DNA of 31,238 nt from CAZTZY01 sp964617765. Lineage in GTDB: Bacteria; Pseudomonadota; Gammaproteobacteria; Pseudomonadales; DT-91. Of the stretch, positions 16,208 to 23,783 are shown in pieces. The stretch covers positions 1-31,238 of the forward strand of contig CAZTZY010000025.1 of NCBI GenBank assembly GCA_964617765.1. Reading direction: 5' to 3'. Under the pieces are notes generated by a model that was not told the DNA's origin, ran no database searches, and saw only the letters and a list, made by a program, of their open reading frames with translations. Position numbers and translations under genes: made by a program. The stretch's first letter is position 1; each line of letters starts with the position of its first letter.

Positions 16208-16470
16208 ATTTTTAGTCTATATAGTGAAAACATTCATAACCTGTTGTTCCGGGTTATAAATTTTGGTGGGGCAAGGTTGGTTGGGAAAGATTGTCACAAC
16301 ATTAATATTTGGTATGATTGCCTGACAATTCGTGATGAATTACCTGAAAAGGCGACGATTAATCATAGCTTTACGCTCTGATGCCTGAGTAAACAAGTTG
16401 ATTGCCGGTAGTGTAATGCCGGTTATCGTATTGTTAATTGCCCATTAAATTATTGTAGGAGCTTTTAAAC
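16208..16470 (+). promoter_or_regulatory. Promoter and long leader of the sodium:solute symporter gene
   Basis: TTGTCA at 16291-16296 and TATGAT at 16313-16318, with a 16-nt spacer, form a good sigma70 match (5 of 6 in each box). Transcription from there would leave an untranslated leader of about 145 nt. The leader contains a small inverted repeat, AATTC/GAATT around 16327-16341, and the repeated heptamer TGCCGGT, once at about 16403 and again at about 16417. No known riboswitch class is recognisable. The Shine-Dalgarno AGGAG is at 16457-16461. Confidence 0.45.
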
Positions 16471-17919
16471 ATGCTGATCGGGTTTATTTCCTTGTACCTT
16501 TTGGTAACCATCGCAATCGGCTTATTAGCCGCGCGTAAAGTACATAGCTCCAGCGACTATATTGTCGCGGGCCGTTCCTTACCCATTTATGTCACCATAG
16601 CCACAGTATTTGCCACCTGGTTTGGCAGTGAAACTGTGCTGGGCACATCATCAACTTTTTTAACTGATGGTATTGGTGGCATTATTTCCGATCCCTTTGG
16701 CGCCTCCATGTGTTTGATACTGGTCGGCCTCTTGTTTGCCAAACCACTTTACAGAATGAAGTTATTAACTATTGGTGATTTCTTCAGGCGCAAATATGGT
16801 CGCACTATAGAGGTATTAATCTCATTGGCCATCATGATCAGTTATCTCGGTTGGGTAGCTGCTCAAATTACTGCTTTAGGCATTGTGTTCAACGTCGTTA
16901 CTGATGGAGCTGTTACTGTTCAGCATGGGATGTATTTGGGAACAGGTATTGTGTTGGTATACACTTTATTTGGTGGTATGTGGTCAGTAGCTATTACTGA
17001 TTTCCTGCAAATGGTGATGATCCTGGTGGGTATGGTAGTGATTGCTTTCTTTGTTTCTGACAAGGCAGGTGGCGCCGATGTAGTGATAAACCATGCGGTT
17101 GCCGCAGGAAAGTTTGATAATTTTTGGCCGGAAACATCTCTCGCAAGTGTTCTCGGCTTTATTGCAGCATGGATCACCATGGGTTTTGGTTCTATTCCCC
17201 AGCAAGATGTTTTCCAGCGAGTAATGTCTGCAAAAGATGAGAAAACTGCAGTGCGCGGAACAGTGATTGGCGGGGTACTTTATTTCCTTTTCGCCTTTAT
17301 TCCCATTTTTCTGGCATATTCGGCAGTCGTTATTGATCCGGCTTTGGTTAATCAATGGCTGGAAAGCGACAGTCAAATGGTATTGCCGCAGCTTATCCTG
17401 ATCCATACCCCGGTTTATGTGCAGGTTTTGTTTTTTGGTGCTTTGTTATCGGCAATCATGTCGACAGCTTCGGGTACACTACTTGCACCCTCAGCGATGT
17501 TCTCTGAAAACATTTTGCGCGGCACTTTGCCTCATTTATCGGATAAAACCTTTTTATTGATTCTTCGTGTAACAGTGGTTTGTTTTGCAGGGTTGGTACT
17601 GCTTTATGCAATCAATAGTGAGTTATCGATTTTCGGTATGGTTGAAAATGCCTATCAAGTGACATTGGTTGGTGCTTTCGTGCCTTTATTTGCGGGAGTG
17701 TACTGGAAGCGGGCTAACACTGCCGGTGCTACGTTATCTATTGTAATGGGTGTGATGGCCTGGTTATTTTTATTGTTTGCTATTCCGGAAGGAGTAATGC
17801 CGCCTCAGTTGGGAGGTTTTATTTTTGCAATCATAGGAATGTTGTTAGGTGGATTTTTAGGTAAAAAGCCACATGAACACCACAACCATCATCACCATCA
17901 TGATACTCAACAAGCTTGA
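16471..17919 (+). CDS. Sodium:solute symporter (SSS/SLC5 family) with His-rich C-terminus
   Basis: This 482-residue inner-membrane transporter has about 13 hydrophobic helices and should use the sodium gradient to take up a small solute. Family landmarks are the N-terminal helix followed by SSSDYIVAGRSLP, the ATWFGSETVLGTSS segment, LLTIGDFFRRKYGR, the conserved GGMWSVAITDFLQ segment and the SAIMSTASGTLLAPSA stretch that carries sodium-site serines. The substrate cannot be told; relatives carry pantothenate, proline, choline and others. The last 15 residues are unusual, with eight histidines in ten positions (HEHHNHHHHH) on the predicted cytoplasmic tail, a possible metal-binding end. AGGAG 9 nt before the ATG supports the start. 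It stands as a single gene between two terminators. Confidence 0.92.
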   Translation: MLIGFISLYLLVTIAIGLLAARKVHSSSDYIVAGRSLPIYVTIATVFATWFGSETVLGTSSTFLTDGIGGIISDPFGASMCLILVGLLFAKPLYRMKLLTIGDFFRRKYGRTIEVLISLAIMISYLGWVAAQITALGIVFNVVTDGAVTVQHGMYLGTGIVLVYTLFGGMWSVAITDFLQMVMILVGMVVIAFFVSDKAGGADVVINHAVAAGKFDNFWPETSLASVLGFIAAWITMGFGSIPQQDVFQRVMSAKDEKTAVRGTVIGGVLYFLFAFIPIFLAYSAVVIDPALVNQWLESDSQMVLPQLILIHTPVYVQVLFFGALLSAIMSTASGTLLAPSAMFSENILRGTLPHLSDKTFLLILRVTVVCFAGLVLLYAINSELSIFGMVENAYQVTLVGAFVPLFAGVYWKRANTAGATLSIVMGVMAWLFLLFAIPEGVMPPQLGGFIFAIIGMLLGGFLGKKPHEHHNHHHHHDTQQA

Positions 17920-17935
17920 TTAATTTCATAATAAT

Positions 17936-17970
17936 AAAAAAGGCGGGCTATTTAGCCCGCCTTTTTTTTT
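17936..17970. terminator. Bidirectional terminator between the symporter and hldE
   Basis: GGCGGGCT (17942-17949) pairs with AGCCCGCC (17954-17961) around a 4-nt loop. A-rich sequence stands on the left and a nine-base T-run on the right, so a U-tailed hairpin forms in either direction between the two convergent genes. A second, weaker hairpin AAGGGTAA/TTACCCTT lies at 17994-18017. Confidence 0.9.
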
Positions 17971-18026
17971 CAGATACAAAAATTACAGAATTTAAGGGTA
18001 AGAATAATTTTACCCTTTTACATAAG

Positions 18027-19451
18027 TTAACGGCTTTTGATGCTGTCAATAATGTTGGTGGTGGAAACTCCCTGTTGCAGTGATAACACTTTTACTTGAC
18101 CGCCATAGCCTTTTACAATATTGCCACCCACGACCCCGTCAATACCGTAATCTCCGCCTTTTACCAGGATGTCAGGCTGTAGCAAACGCAATAGATCTTC
18201 AGGCGTATCCGCTGAAAAGCTTACCACCCAGTCGACACATTTCAGGCTCGACATTACCGCCATTCTATCTTCTACGGTGTTAATAGGACGGGTAGGGCCT
18301 TTCAGGCGTTTGACCGAATCATCATCATTAATGGCAACAATCAGCCTGTCACCCAAGGCTCGGGCTTCCTGTAAATATTGTACATGGCCGGAATGTAAAA
18401 TATCGAAACAACCATTGGTAAATACCACTTTTTTTTCCAGGCTTTTTTCAAAATCTACCAATGATTTGAGTTCATCTGGAGTAGTTATGCCTTGTGGGCG
18501 AGTGTTCGCACTTTCAAGGGCAAGTTTTAATTCCAATGGAGTTACAGTAGCTGCACCCATACGACCTACGGCAATACCAGCTGCAGTGTTGGAAAGCATG
18601 ACTGCAGTTTCCAGTGCAATCCCTTTAGCGATAGCGGTAGCGAGTGTGGCAATAACCGTATCGCCAGCACCGGTGACATCATAAACTTCGTGCGCTTTGG
18701 CATTAAAATGATGATGCGTGCCATCAGGGTAGAACAGGGTCATACCTTTTTCACTGCGTGTCAGTAACAGTGCATCTAAATCAAGATCGGCAATCAGTTG
18801 TTTGGCTTTACTAAACATATCCTGTTCAGATTGGCATTTGCCAACAATGGTTTCAAACTCGGACATATTCGGTGTGAGCAAGTAGGCGCCACGGTATTTG
18901 CTGAAATCATGGCCTTTCGGGTCAATGATAACTTTTGTGCCGGTTTTATTTGCGGCCGCTAACAATTCTGTGCAGAGATCGAGAGTGCCCTTGTTGTAGT
19001 CTGACAGCAAAACAACATCGTATTGTTCAAGTAAAGCGCAGCATTTCTGGCTGATATCCTGAATGGCATCAGTCGGGAATTTTTCTTCAAAATCGGCACG
19101 TACCAGTTGCTGGTTACGGCTGATCATGCGTAATTTCATGATGGTTGGGCTGCCGCAGCTAATGGAAAGGTCTTTGATCTGGTGTTCGTTAAGCAACGCT
19201 TGCAAAGAACGTCCGTTTTCATCATGGCCAATAATGCCTGCAACACTCACGTTAGCACCTAACGAGCGCACATTCAGCGCAGCATTGGCTGCGCCGCCCA
19301 GTCGTGTATCCGAACCTGTAACTTTGATAATGGGAACGGGCGCTTCTGGCGATATGCGCGAAGTTTCGCCCATCCAGTATTTATCCAGCATCAGGTCACC
19401 AATGACCAGGATGTTAGTGTTACGAAAATCGAGTTGGTCAAATAACATCAT
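18027..19451 (-). CDS. hldE: Bifunctional heptose-7-phosphate kinase / heptose-1-phosphate adenylyltransferase
   Basis: HldE catalyses two steps of ADP-heptose synthesis for the LPS inner core. The 474-residue protein is the full-length fusion. Residues ~1-320 are a PfkB/ribokinase-type kinase with LGGAANAALN (51-60) and the catalytic D-V-T-G-A-G-D at 258-264 (Asp264). Residues ~340-474 are a nucleotidyltransferase with TNGCFD (345-350) and the H-S-G-H motif at 353-356. It is the last gene of the minus-strand heptose operon, 12 nt after gmhA. In P. aeruginosa, as I recall, hldE lies close to a similar oxidoreductase pair. The two tandem ATGs at 19446-19451 make the exact first codon ambiguous by one residue. 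Confidence 0.97.
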   Translation of the reverse strand: MMLFDQLDFRNTNILVIGDLMLDKYWMGETSRISPEAPVPIIKVTGSDTRLGGAANAALNVRSLGANVSVAGIIGHDENGRSLQALLNEHQIKDLSISCGSPTIMKLRMISRNQQLVRADFEEKFPTDAIQDISQKCCALLEQYDVVLLSDYNKGTLDLCTELLAAANKTGTKVIIDPKGHDFSKYRGAYLLTPNMSEFETIVGKCQSEQDMFSKAKQLIADLDLDALLLTRSEKGMTLFYPDGTHHHFNAKAHEVYDVTGAGDTVIATLATAIAKGIALETAVMLSNTAAGIAVGRMGAATVTPLELKLALESANTRPQGITTPDELKSLVDFEKSLEKKVVFTNGCFDILHSGHVQYLQEARALGDRLIVAINDDDSVKRLKGPTRPINTVEDRMAVMSSLKCVDWVVSFSADTPEDLLRLLQPDILVKGGDYGIDGVVGGNIVKGYGGQVKVLSLQQGVSTTNIIDSIKSR

Positions 19452-19463
19452 TGAATTCCGTTG

Positions 19464-20024
19464 TTATGATTCGATTAAGGCGCAAAGGATATGGCCAATC
19501 ATGATATGGCTTTCCTGAATAGTAGCAGTGCGAGTGCTGGGTACATTGATTGACACAGTACATAAATCTTGCAGTTTTCCGCCTGCACCACACAAAGCGA
19601 TAGTGTGCATGGATTTTTGTTGGGCAACATTGACAGCTGCCACTATATTGGCTGAATTGCCGGAAGTGGAGATGCCAATAAAGACATCGCCGGGATTACC
19701 CAGCCCTTCCACTTGACGCGAGAAAACTCGCTCATAACCATAATCATTGGCAATTGCAGTGAGGGCAGAGGTGTCGGTAGTGATGGCGATAGCGGCCATG
19801 CCGCCGCGTTCTTTTTCAAAACGGCCAACCAGTTCGGCAGCAATATGTTGCGCATCGGCAGCACTGCCGCCATTACCCGCAAGCAATATCTTATGGCCAC
19901 TGGCGAGGGCTGTTTTGCAAAGTTCTGCAGCGGCAATAATGCTGTCCATACAAACATTGGATTGCAGGATAGCTTGTTTGGTGGCGATACTTTGTTCTAC
20001 ATGTTGAACTAATAACGTTTTCAT
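19464..20024 (-). CDS. gmhA: Sedoheptulose-7-phosphate isomerase (phosphoheptose isomerase)
   Basis: GmhA converts sedoheptulose 7-phosphate to D-glycero-D-manno-heptose 7-phosphate, the first committed step of ADP-heptose synthesis. The 186-residue SIS-domain protein has LLAGNGGSAADAQHIAAELV near 47-66, and SxS motifs at GISTSGNSAN. It has the metal ligands His60, Glu64, Gln170 and His178, with the spacing of the E. coli enzyme. Four hydrophobic helices mark the dimer interface. I start at ATG 20022-20024; an immediately preceding TTG would add one residue. It lies between gmhB (10 nt) and hldE (12 nt) in the same operon, so the pathway enzymes are co-expressed. Confidence 0.95.
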   Translation of the reverse strand: MKTLLVQHVEQSIATKQAILQSNVCMDSIIAAAELCKTALASGHKILLAGNGGSAADAQHIAAELVGRFEKERGGMAAIAITTDTSALTAIANDYGYERVFSRQVEGLGNPGDVFIGISTSGNSANIVAAVNVAQQKSMHTIALCGAGGKLQDLCTVSINVPSTRTATIQESHIMIGHILCALIES

Positions 20025-20034
20025 CAATGATATT

Positions 20035-20568
20035 TTACCGTGGTAAATGTTTGATAATGTCGTTAAGCGAGCTGACTTGTAGTGTAGCAGCTTGCGAATC
20101 CCGTGTTATTCCATTGGCATTAAACAGTATACGTGTGCCAATGTCCGCAGTTTCAGCGGCCAGCATATCCGAATCTTTATCGCCCACCATGATACTGAAT
20201 TGTGGATTAATCCGGTATTTTTTTATTGCCTGCAAAAACATACCTGGCGCGGGTTTTCGGCAATCACAAACACCAGTGATTTTGGGGTGATGTGGGCAAT
20301 GAAAAATGTCCGAAACCGTGATATTTTTTGACAGGAATTGCTCGATTAACCATTGGTTCAGTTGCTGGAAATCCTGCTCTGTATATAACTTTCGGGCGAT
20401 ACCTGATTGATTGGTCACAATAATGATTAAGAAACCGCGTTGTTGAAAGTCACGACAAAGCTCAAAAATACCGGGCATGAATTCGATATCTGCGGGTTTA
20501 AAGGCGTAACCAATATCCTTGTTAATAATGCCGTCACGATCCAGGAATAAACATTTTTGCATCGTCAT
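20035..20568 (-). CDS. gmhB: D-glycero-D-manno-heptose-1,7-bisphosphate 7-phosphatase
   Basis: GmhB removes the 7-phosphate between the two HldE reactions. The 177-residue protein is a HAD phosphatase with motif I F-L-D-R-D-G (Asp10 and Asp12), motif II IVTNQSG (~50-56), motif III Lys105 and motif IV GDKDSD (~132-137). It carries the zinc-site cluster typical of GmhB, Cys91-X-His93 and Cys101-X-Cys103. The start overlaps the aldo/keto reductase stop by ATGA, so its translation is coupled to the oxidoreductase pair upstream. Related histidinol-phosphate phosphatases share the fold and zinc site, but the neighbours gmhA and hldE decide the assignment. Confidence 0.94.
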   Translation of the reverse strand: MTMQKCLFLDRDGIINKDIGYAFKPADIEFMPGIFELCRDFQQRGFLIIIVTNQSGIARKLYTEQDFQQLNQWLIEQFLSKNITVSDIFHCPHHPKITGVCDCRKPAPGMFLQAIKKYRINPQFSIMVGDKDSDMLAAETADIGTRILFNANGITRDSQAATLQVSSLNDIIKHLPR

Positions 20569-21359
20569 TCACCCATCGCTGCCAGATAGGCATCAATGTT
20601 TTCTTGAAGGTGCTGGGGATTGATGGTGCCAACAATAGCAGAGCTGACAGCCTTATGTTGAAACAACGCATGCAGGGTTTGCTGCATGGTTTGTTGTTTG
20701 TTTTCACTGGTTAAAGCCCAGCCGGAATCATAAATCTTTTTCACGATAATACTTTTACCCAATTTTTCAGCAACAGGAAACAAGGTGTTTTCTTCGGTAT
20801 GATTCAGGCTTGCTGCCATCATGATACAGTCGAGATGTTGTAAAGCGTATTTGCCACCTTCGACAGTTTTAGTGGACATACCAATACTGCGTACCAGGCC
20901 TTCCTGTTTTACCTTGAGTAAAAGAGTAATCACATCATCGTTTAAACGTTCAAGATCATTGCCATCGGAATGAAGCATCCAGCAATCCAGATAATCGGTC
21001 TGTAGTTTTCTCAAACTGTTTTCAAGACTGTTACGCAAGGCTTTAGGGGTAAAATCATAATGGCTGATATTGTTTTTGCTATCATAGAATTCGCCGGCTT
21101 TAGTAATGATTTCCCAGTGTTGCCTCGATCCTTTCAATAATTTTCCCAGGCGTTCTTCGGCAATACCATAAGCGGGAGCAGTATCCAGAGTCGACATTCC
21201 CGCACGTTTGGCAATGTCTAACAAATTCAATAAATCGGCATCAGAGGGTAAATCAAAAGCATCAGGATACTTCACTGATTGATTGCGGCCAAACTTGACT
21301 GTTCCCAGACTTAATTGGCTAAAGAAAACCTCTGTTTGTGCAATAAGTCGTTTTTTCAT
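20565..21359 (-). CDS. Aldo/keto reductase in the heptose operon
   Basis: This is a 264-residue NADPH-type aldo/keto reductase with a TIM barrel and an intact catalytic tetrad: Asp59 and Tyr64 in STLDTAPAYGIAEERLG, Lys87 in ITKAGE and His130 in WMLHSDG. The cofactor-side end IVGTINPQHLQENI is also present. It is at the short end of the family range. It overlaps the FAD oxidoreductase upstream and gmhB downstream by ATGA on both sides. That suggests all three are made in step and that it acts on a sugar or related carbonyl linked to LPS heptose metabolism. The role is inferred from context; the substrate is unknown. Confidence 0.88.
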   Translation of the reverse strand: MKKRLIAQTEVFFSQLSLGTVKFGRNQSVKYPDAFDLPSDADLLNLLDIAKRAGMSTLDTAPAYGIAEERLGKLLKGSRQHWEIITKAGEFYDSKNNISHYDFTPKALRNSLENSLRKLQTDYLDCWMLHSDGNDLERLNDDVITLLLKVKQEGLVRSIGMSTKTVEGGKYALQHLDCIMMAASLNHTEENTLFPVAEKLGKSIIVKKIYDSGWALTSENKQQTMQQTLHALFQHKAVSSAIVGTINPQHLQENIDAYLAAMGE

Positions 21360-22513
21360 AGGTTATGCCATGGATATTGGGCGATGGCGGGAGAGGGAAG
21401 TGGAAGTTTTGGGGCAGAAGCTTGTGCCGGTAATATTTTTATTTCGGCCATAACCTTATTGGCAAATCGCGGTGCCAGCGCCAGTTTGGTTGGCCAGCCG
21501 CTGATTATATTATTTTTTACAGTGATAAAAGCATCATCAGGTCTGGTCAGCGTTGTCTGTGCAGGTTCAGATCTGCTGACTCGGTGAGTGCCAAAAGTCA
21601 GGTTATGGTCAATCGTTAGTGATGGCAGCAGTTTTTTGAGTAAAAGTTTGGCAGCATCAATTTGTTGTGATTCAGTAAAATCTACGCCATTTTCAGCCAA
21701 ATCACCACCCATATACCAAACTTGCCCATGATTATGAGGATGGGAAGTAATAGTAAGTACAGGTTTGGTTGATCGACCAATAAAATGGGCATAGATGTTT
21801 GGTAACGATTTGCCTTTCATCATCACCATAAGCAGTGGGCGTTTTTGCATCGTTACAGTATTTTCGCTGAATTGCCCATTGCCTTCGCCGCTGGCCAGTA
21901 CAATATAAGCACAGTCAATTTTTCCTTTCGGCAGCTTTATACTGTGTTGATAAACGGGATTATTGTTAGAAGTAATATCTTGCTGATTGATCTCATGTTG
22001 AAAGATAAACTCCCCAAGCTGTTGCTGGAAAGTCGATAATACAGTTTGCACATTCAGAACTAATTCGTTAAGGCGAAAGATAGAGCGATTGATACCCAGT
22101 GATTTGTAGCTTTCAGGAATGTGTTTGCTATTGATCTTTTCTGTATGTGAAGACATATTTCTGGAGCCAAGAAAGGACAGTAACTGCGTATCAATACCAG
22201 AGGAGGGTATAAGATGCTGTGTATCTGATAAAATTTCGACGCCTGTTAATCGAATATCACCTGAGCCTGAAATAGACTTTCTCCATATTTCAGGCATATC
22301 GCTGATCATATTTGTAGCGCGGGAAATGCTGCCGGCTAACGCATATTTTGAGCCGCCATGAATGATCCCTTGCGAAGCAATGGTTTGGTCATTGCCCAAG
22401 GCAGTTTTTTCAAAAAGTATGGCGTTATAGCCTTTATTTCGCGCATTAGCCAGCGTCCATAATCCTGCGATACCGCCGCCAATAATCACAATATCATAAT
22501 GTAAATTATTCAT
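21356..22513 (-). CDS. FAD-dependent oxidoreductase (DAO/GlpD-like fold)
   Basis: This is a 385-residue flavoprotein of the D-amino-acid oxidase/glycerol-3-phosphate dehydrogenase superfamily. The N-terminal dinucleotide motif is IVIIGGGIAGLWTLANARNK (~9-28), followed by the FAD-side acidic residue in LFEK and the SQGIIHGGSKYAL stretch seen in DAO-type enzymes. Near the C-terminus GTHRVSRSEPA and NNIISGWPTKLALAPR close the FAD domain. There is no signal peptide. It shares ATGA overlaps with the receiver-domain remnant upstream and with the aldo/keto reductase downstream. As I recall, a similar FAD protein and aldo/keto reductase pair lies near hldE in Pseudomonas, so the linkage looks conserved, but the reaction is unknown. 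Confidence 0.85.
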   Translation of the reverse strand: MNNLHYDIVIIGGGIAGLWTLANARNKGYNAILFEKTALGNDQTIASQGIIHGGSKYALAGSISRATNMISDMPEIWRKSISGSGDIRLTGVEILSDTQHLIPSSGIDTQLLSFLGSRNMSSHTEKINSKHIPESYKSLGINRSIFRLNELVLNVQTVLSTFQQQLGEFIFQHEINQQDITSNNNPVYQHSIKLPKGKIDCAYIVLASGEGNGQFSENTVTMQKRPLLMVMMKGKSLPNIYAHFIGRSTKPVLTITSHPHNHGQVWYMGGDLAENGVDFTESQQIDAAKLLLKKLLPSLTIDHNLTFGTHRVSRSEPAQTTLTRPDDAFITVKNNIISGWPTKLALAPRFANKVMAEIKILPAQASAPKLPLPSPAIAQYPWHNL

Positions 22514-22866
22514 ATGCCGCTGTGCTGGTTGATGTTCGGGGAATGAATGTTGTAATAACCTGAGCGTGTTCTTTCAAGTACATTCTCTATGTTTACCGGC
22601 TTGATTAAAAAGTCATTCATGCCGCACGCCAATGTATGTTCTTTATATTCACTGGTGGATTGTGCACTGAGACCAATAATGATACCTGGAATCATTTGTT
22701 TTTTTCTTTCATCGTCGTGAATGGCATTAGTAGCCTCATAACCATCCATTTCGGGCATCTCGTCATCCATAAAAATTAAATCAAAAGGTTTGATCTTGGT
22801 TTTATAAGAATCCAGCGCCTGTTTGCCATCATTTGCTGCGATAACGTAACACGAATTTTTTTTGCC
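22510..22866 (-). pseudogene. Response-regulator receiver domain remnant, 5'-truncated
   Basis: The longest ATG-initiated frame here gives 86 residues (ATG at 22768-22770). The frame stays open upstream to a TGA at 22906-22908, and homology to a receiver domain continues to about 22866, without a start codon. What is present: CYVIAANDGKQALDSY, then FMDDEMPEMDG with the phospho-acceptor Asp, the switch serine in GLSAQS, and the conserved lysine in FLIKPVN. What is missing is the first strand and helix with the acidic pair of VDD(D/N), and any output or kinase domain. None of these appears in another frame upstream. It is best read as the leftover end of a hybrid kinase or response regulator. 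A functional 86-residue protein cannot be excluded, because its stop overlaps the FAD gene start by ATGA. Confidence 0.7.
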
Positions 22867-23066
22867 ATTAGATTTATTTCGCGTTAAGCAGCGAAACCTT
22901 AAATGTCATTGAGAGTCTATGGATTTTAGCTTAGAAATACACTGCAACAAACGCAATTTTTGTAAATCTCGCCAAATTGGCGGAATACTTAACTGGAACT
23001 TTCGATAAAATACATTAAAGAGTAGAATCACAAACCCAACAAAGATTTTTAATCGCAGGATATTCC

Positions 23067-23645
23067 ATGATCAATATAACTGATTCAGCACAAGCCTATT
23101 TGAAGGAGTTATTGGATAAGCAGGATACTGAAGTATTGGGTATTCGGGTTTTTGTGAATTCGCCGGGCACACCAAAAGCTGAAACATGCATAGCATATTG
23201 TCGCCAGGAAGATATTAATGATAAAGATGAACTGGTTGAATATGCCTTATTCAAAGTCTATTTTGATGCGAGAAGTTTGCCGTTTTTAAAAGATGCCTTT
23301 GTGGATTACTCGAAGGACCGCATGGGGGGGCAGCTAACTATCAAGGCGCCCAATTCAAAAATGCCTCATGTGAATGAAGATAGCCCTATAGAAGATAAGG
23401 TTAATTATATTCTGCATAATGAAATAAACCCGTCGTTAGCTTCTCATGGTGGTGAGGTGTCTCTCGTAGAAGTGACCTCTGAAAAAGTTGCAATACTTAA
23501 ATTTGGTGGTGGTTGTCAGGGTTGTGCTTCAGTCGACATAACATTAAAACACGGTGTCGAAAAAACCTTGTTAGAGCGCTTGCCAGAGCTTACCGGTGTT
23601 AATGATGAAACCGATCACTCTGATCGTTCATCAGCCTATATGTAA
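23067..23645 (+). CDS. nfuA: Fe-S biogenesis protein NfuA
   Basis: NfuA carries 4Fe-4S clusters to target apoproteins, particularly under oxidative stress. The 192-residue protein has the usual two parts: an A-type-like N-terminal domain (~1-100), degenerate in that it lacks the cluster cysteines of true IscA, and a C-terminal Nfu domain with F-G-G-G-C-Q-G-C, where Cys150 and Cys153 form the CXXC that bridges a cluster in the dimer. AGGA about 9 nt before the ATG supports the start. It is divergent from the heptose operon and is followed 138 bp later by pyk. The short acidic tail after residue ~178 is variable in the family. Confidence 0.96.
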   Translation: MINITDSAQAYLKELLDKQDTEVLGIRVFVNSPGTPKAETCIAYCRQEDINDKDELVEYALFKVYFDARSLPFLKDAFVDYSKDRMGGQLTIKAPNSKMPHVNEDSPIEDKVNYILHNEINPSLASHGGEVSLVEVTSEKVAILKFGGGCQGCASVDITLKHGVEKTLLERLPELTGVNDETDHSDRSSAYM

Positions 23646-23783
23646 CTGGATTTTACATTTCATTGTCTGGAACGTGTATGAAATTTCATTATTCATTTTT
23701 TGGCGAAACAAGAAGAATTATATTTTATAGGTTATAAGCTAATACCTGATTTTATCAGTTCATTTTTTTAGAGGAAACACGCT

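Noticed and set aside
23657..23684. Terminator between nfuA and pyk
   Set aside because: ATTTCAT/ATGAAAT can pair, but the stem is AT-only with a 14-nt loop and no following T-run.
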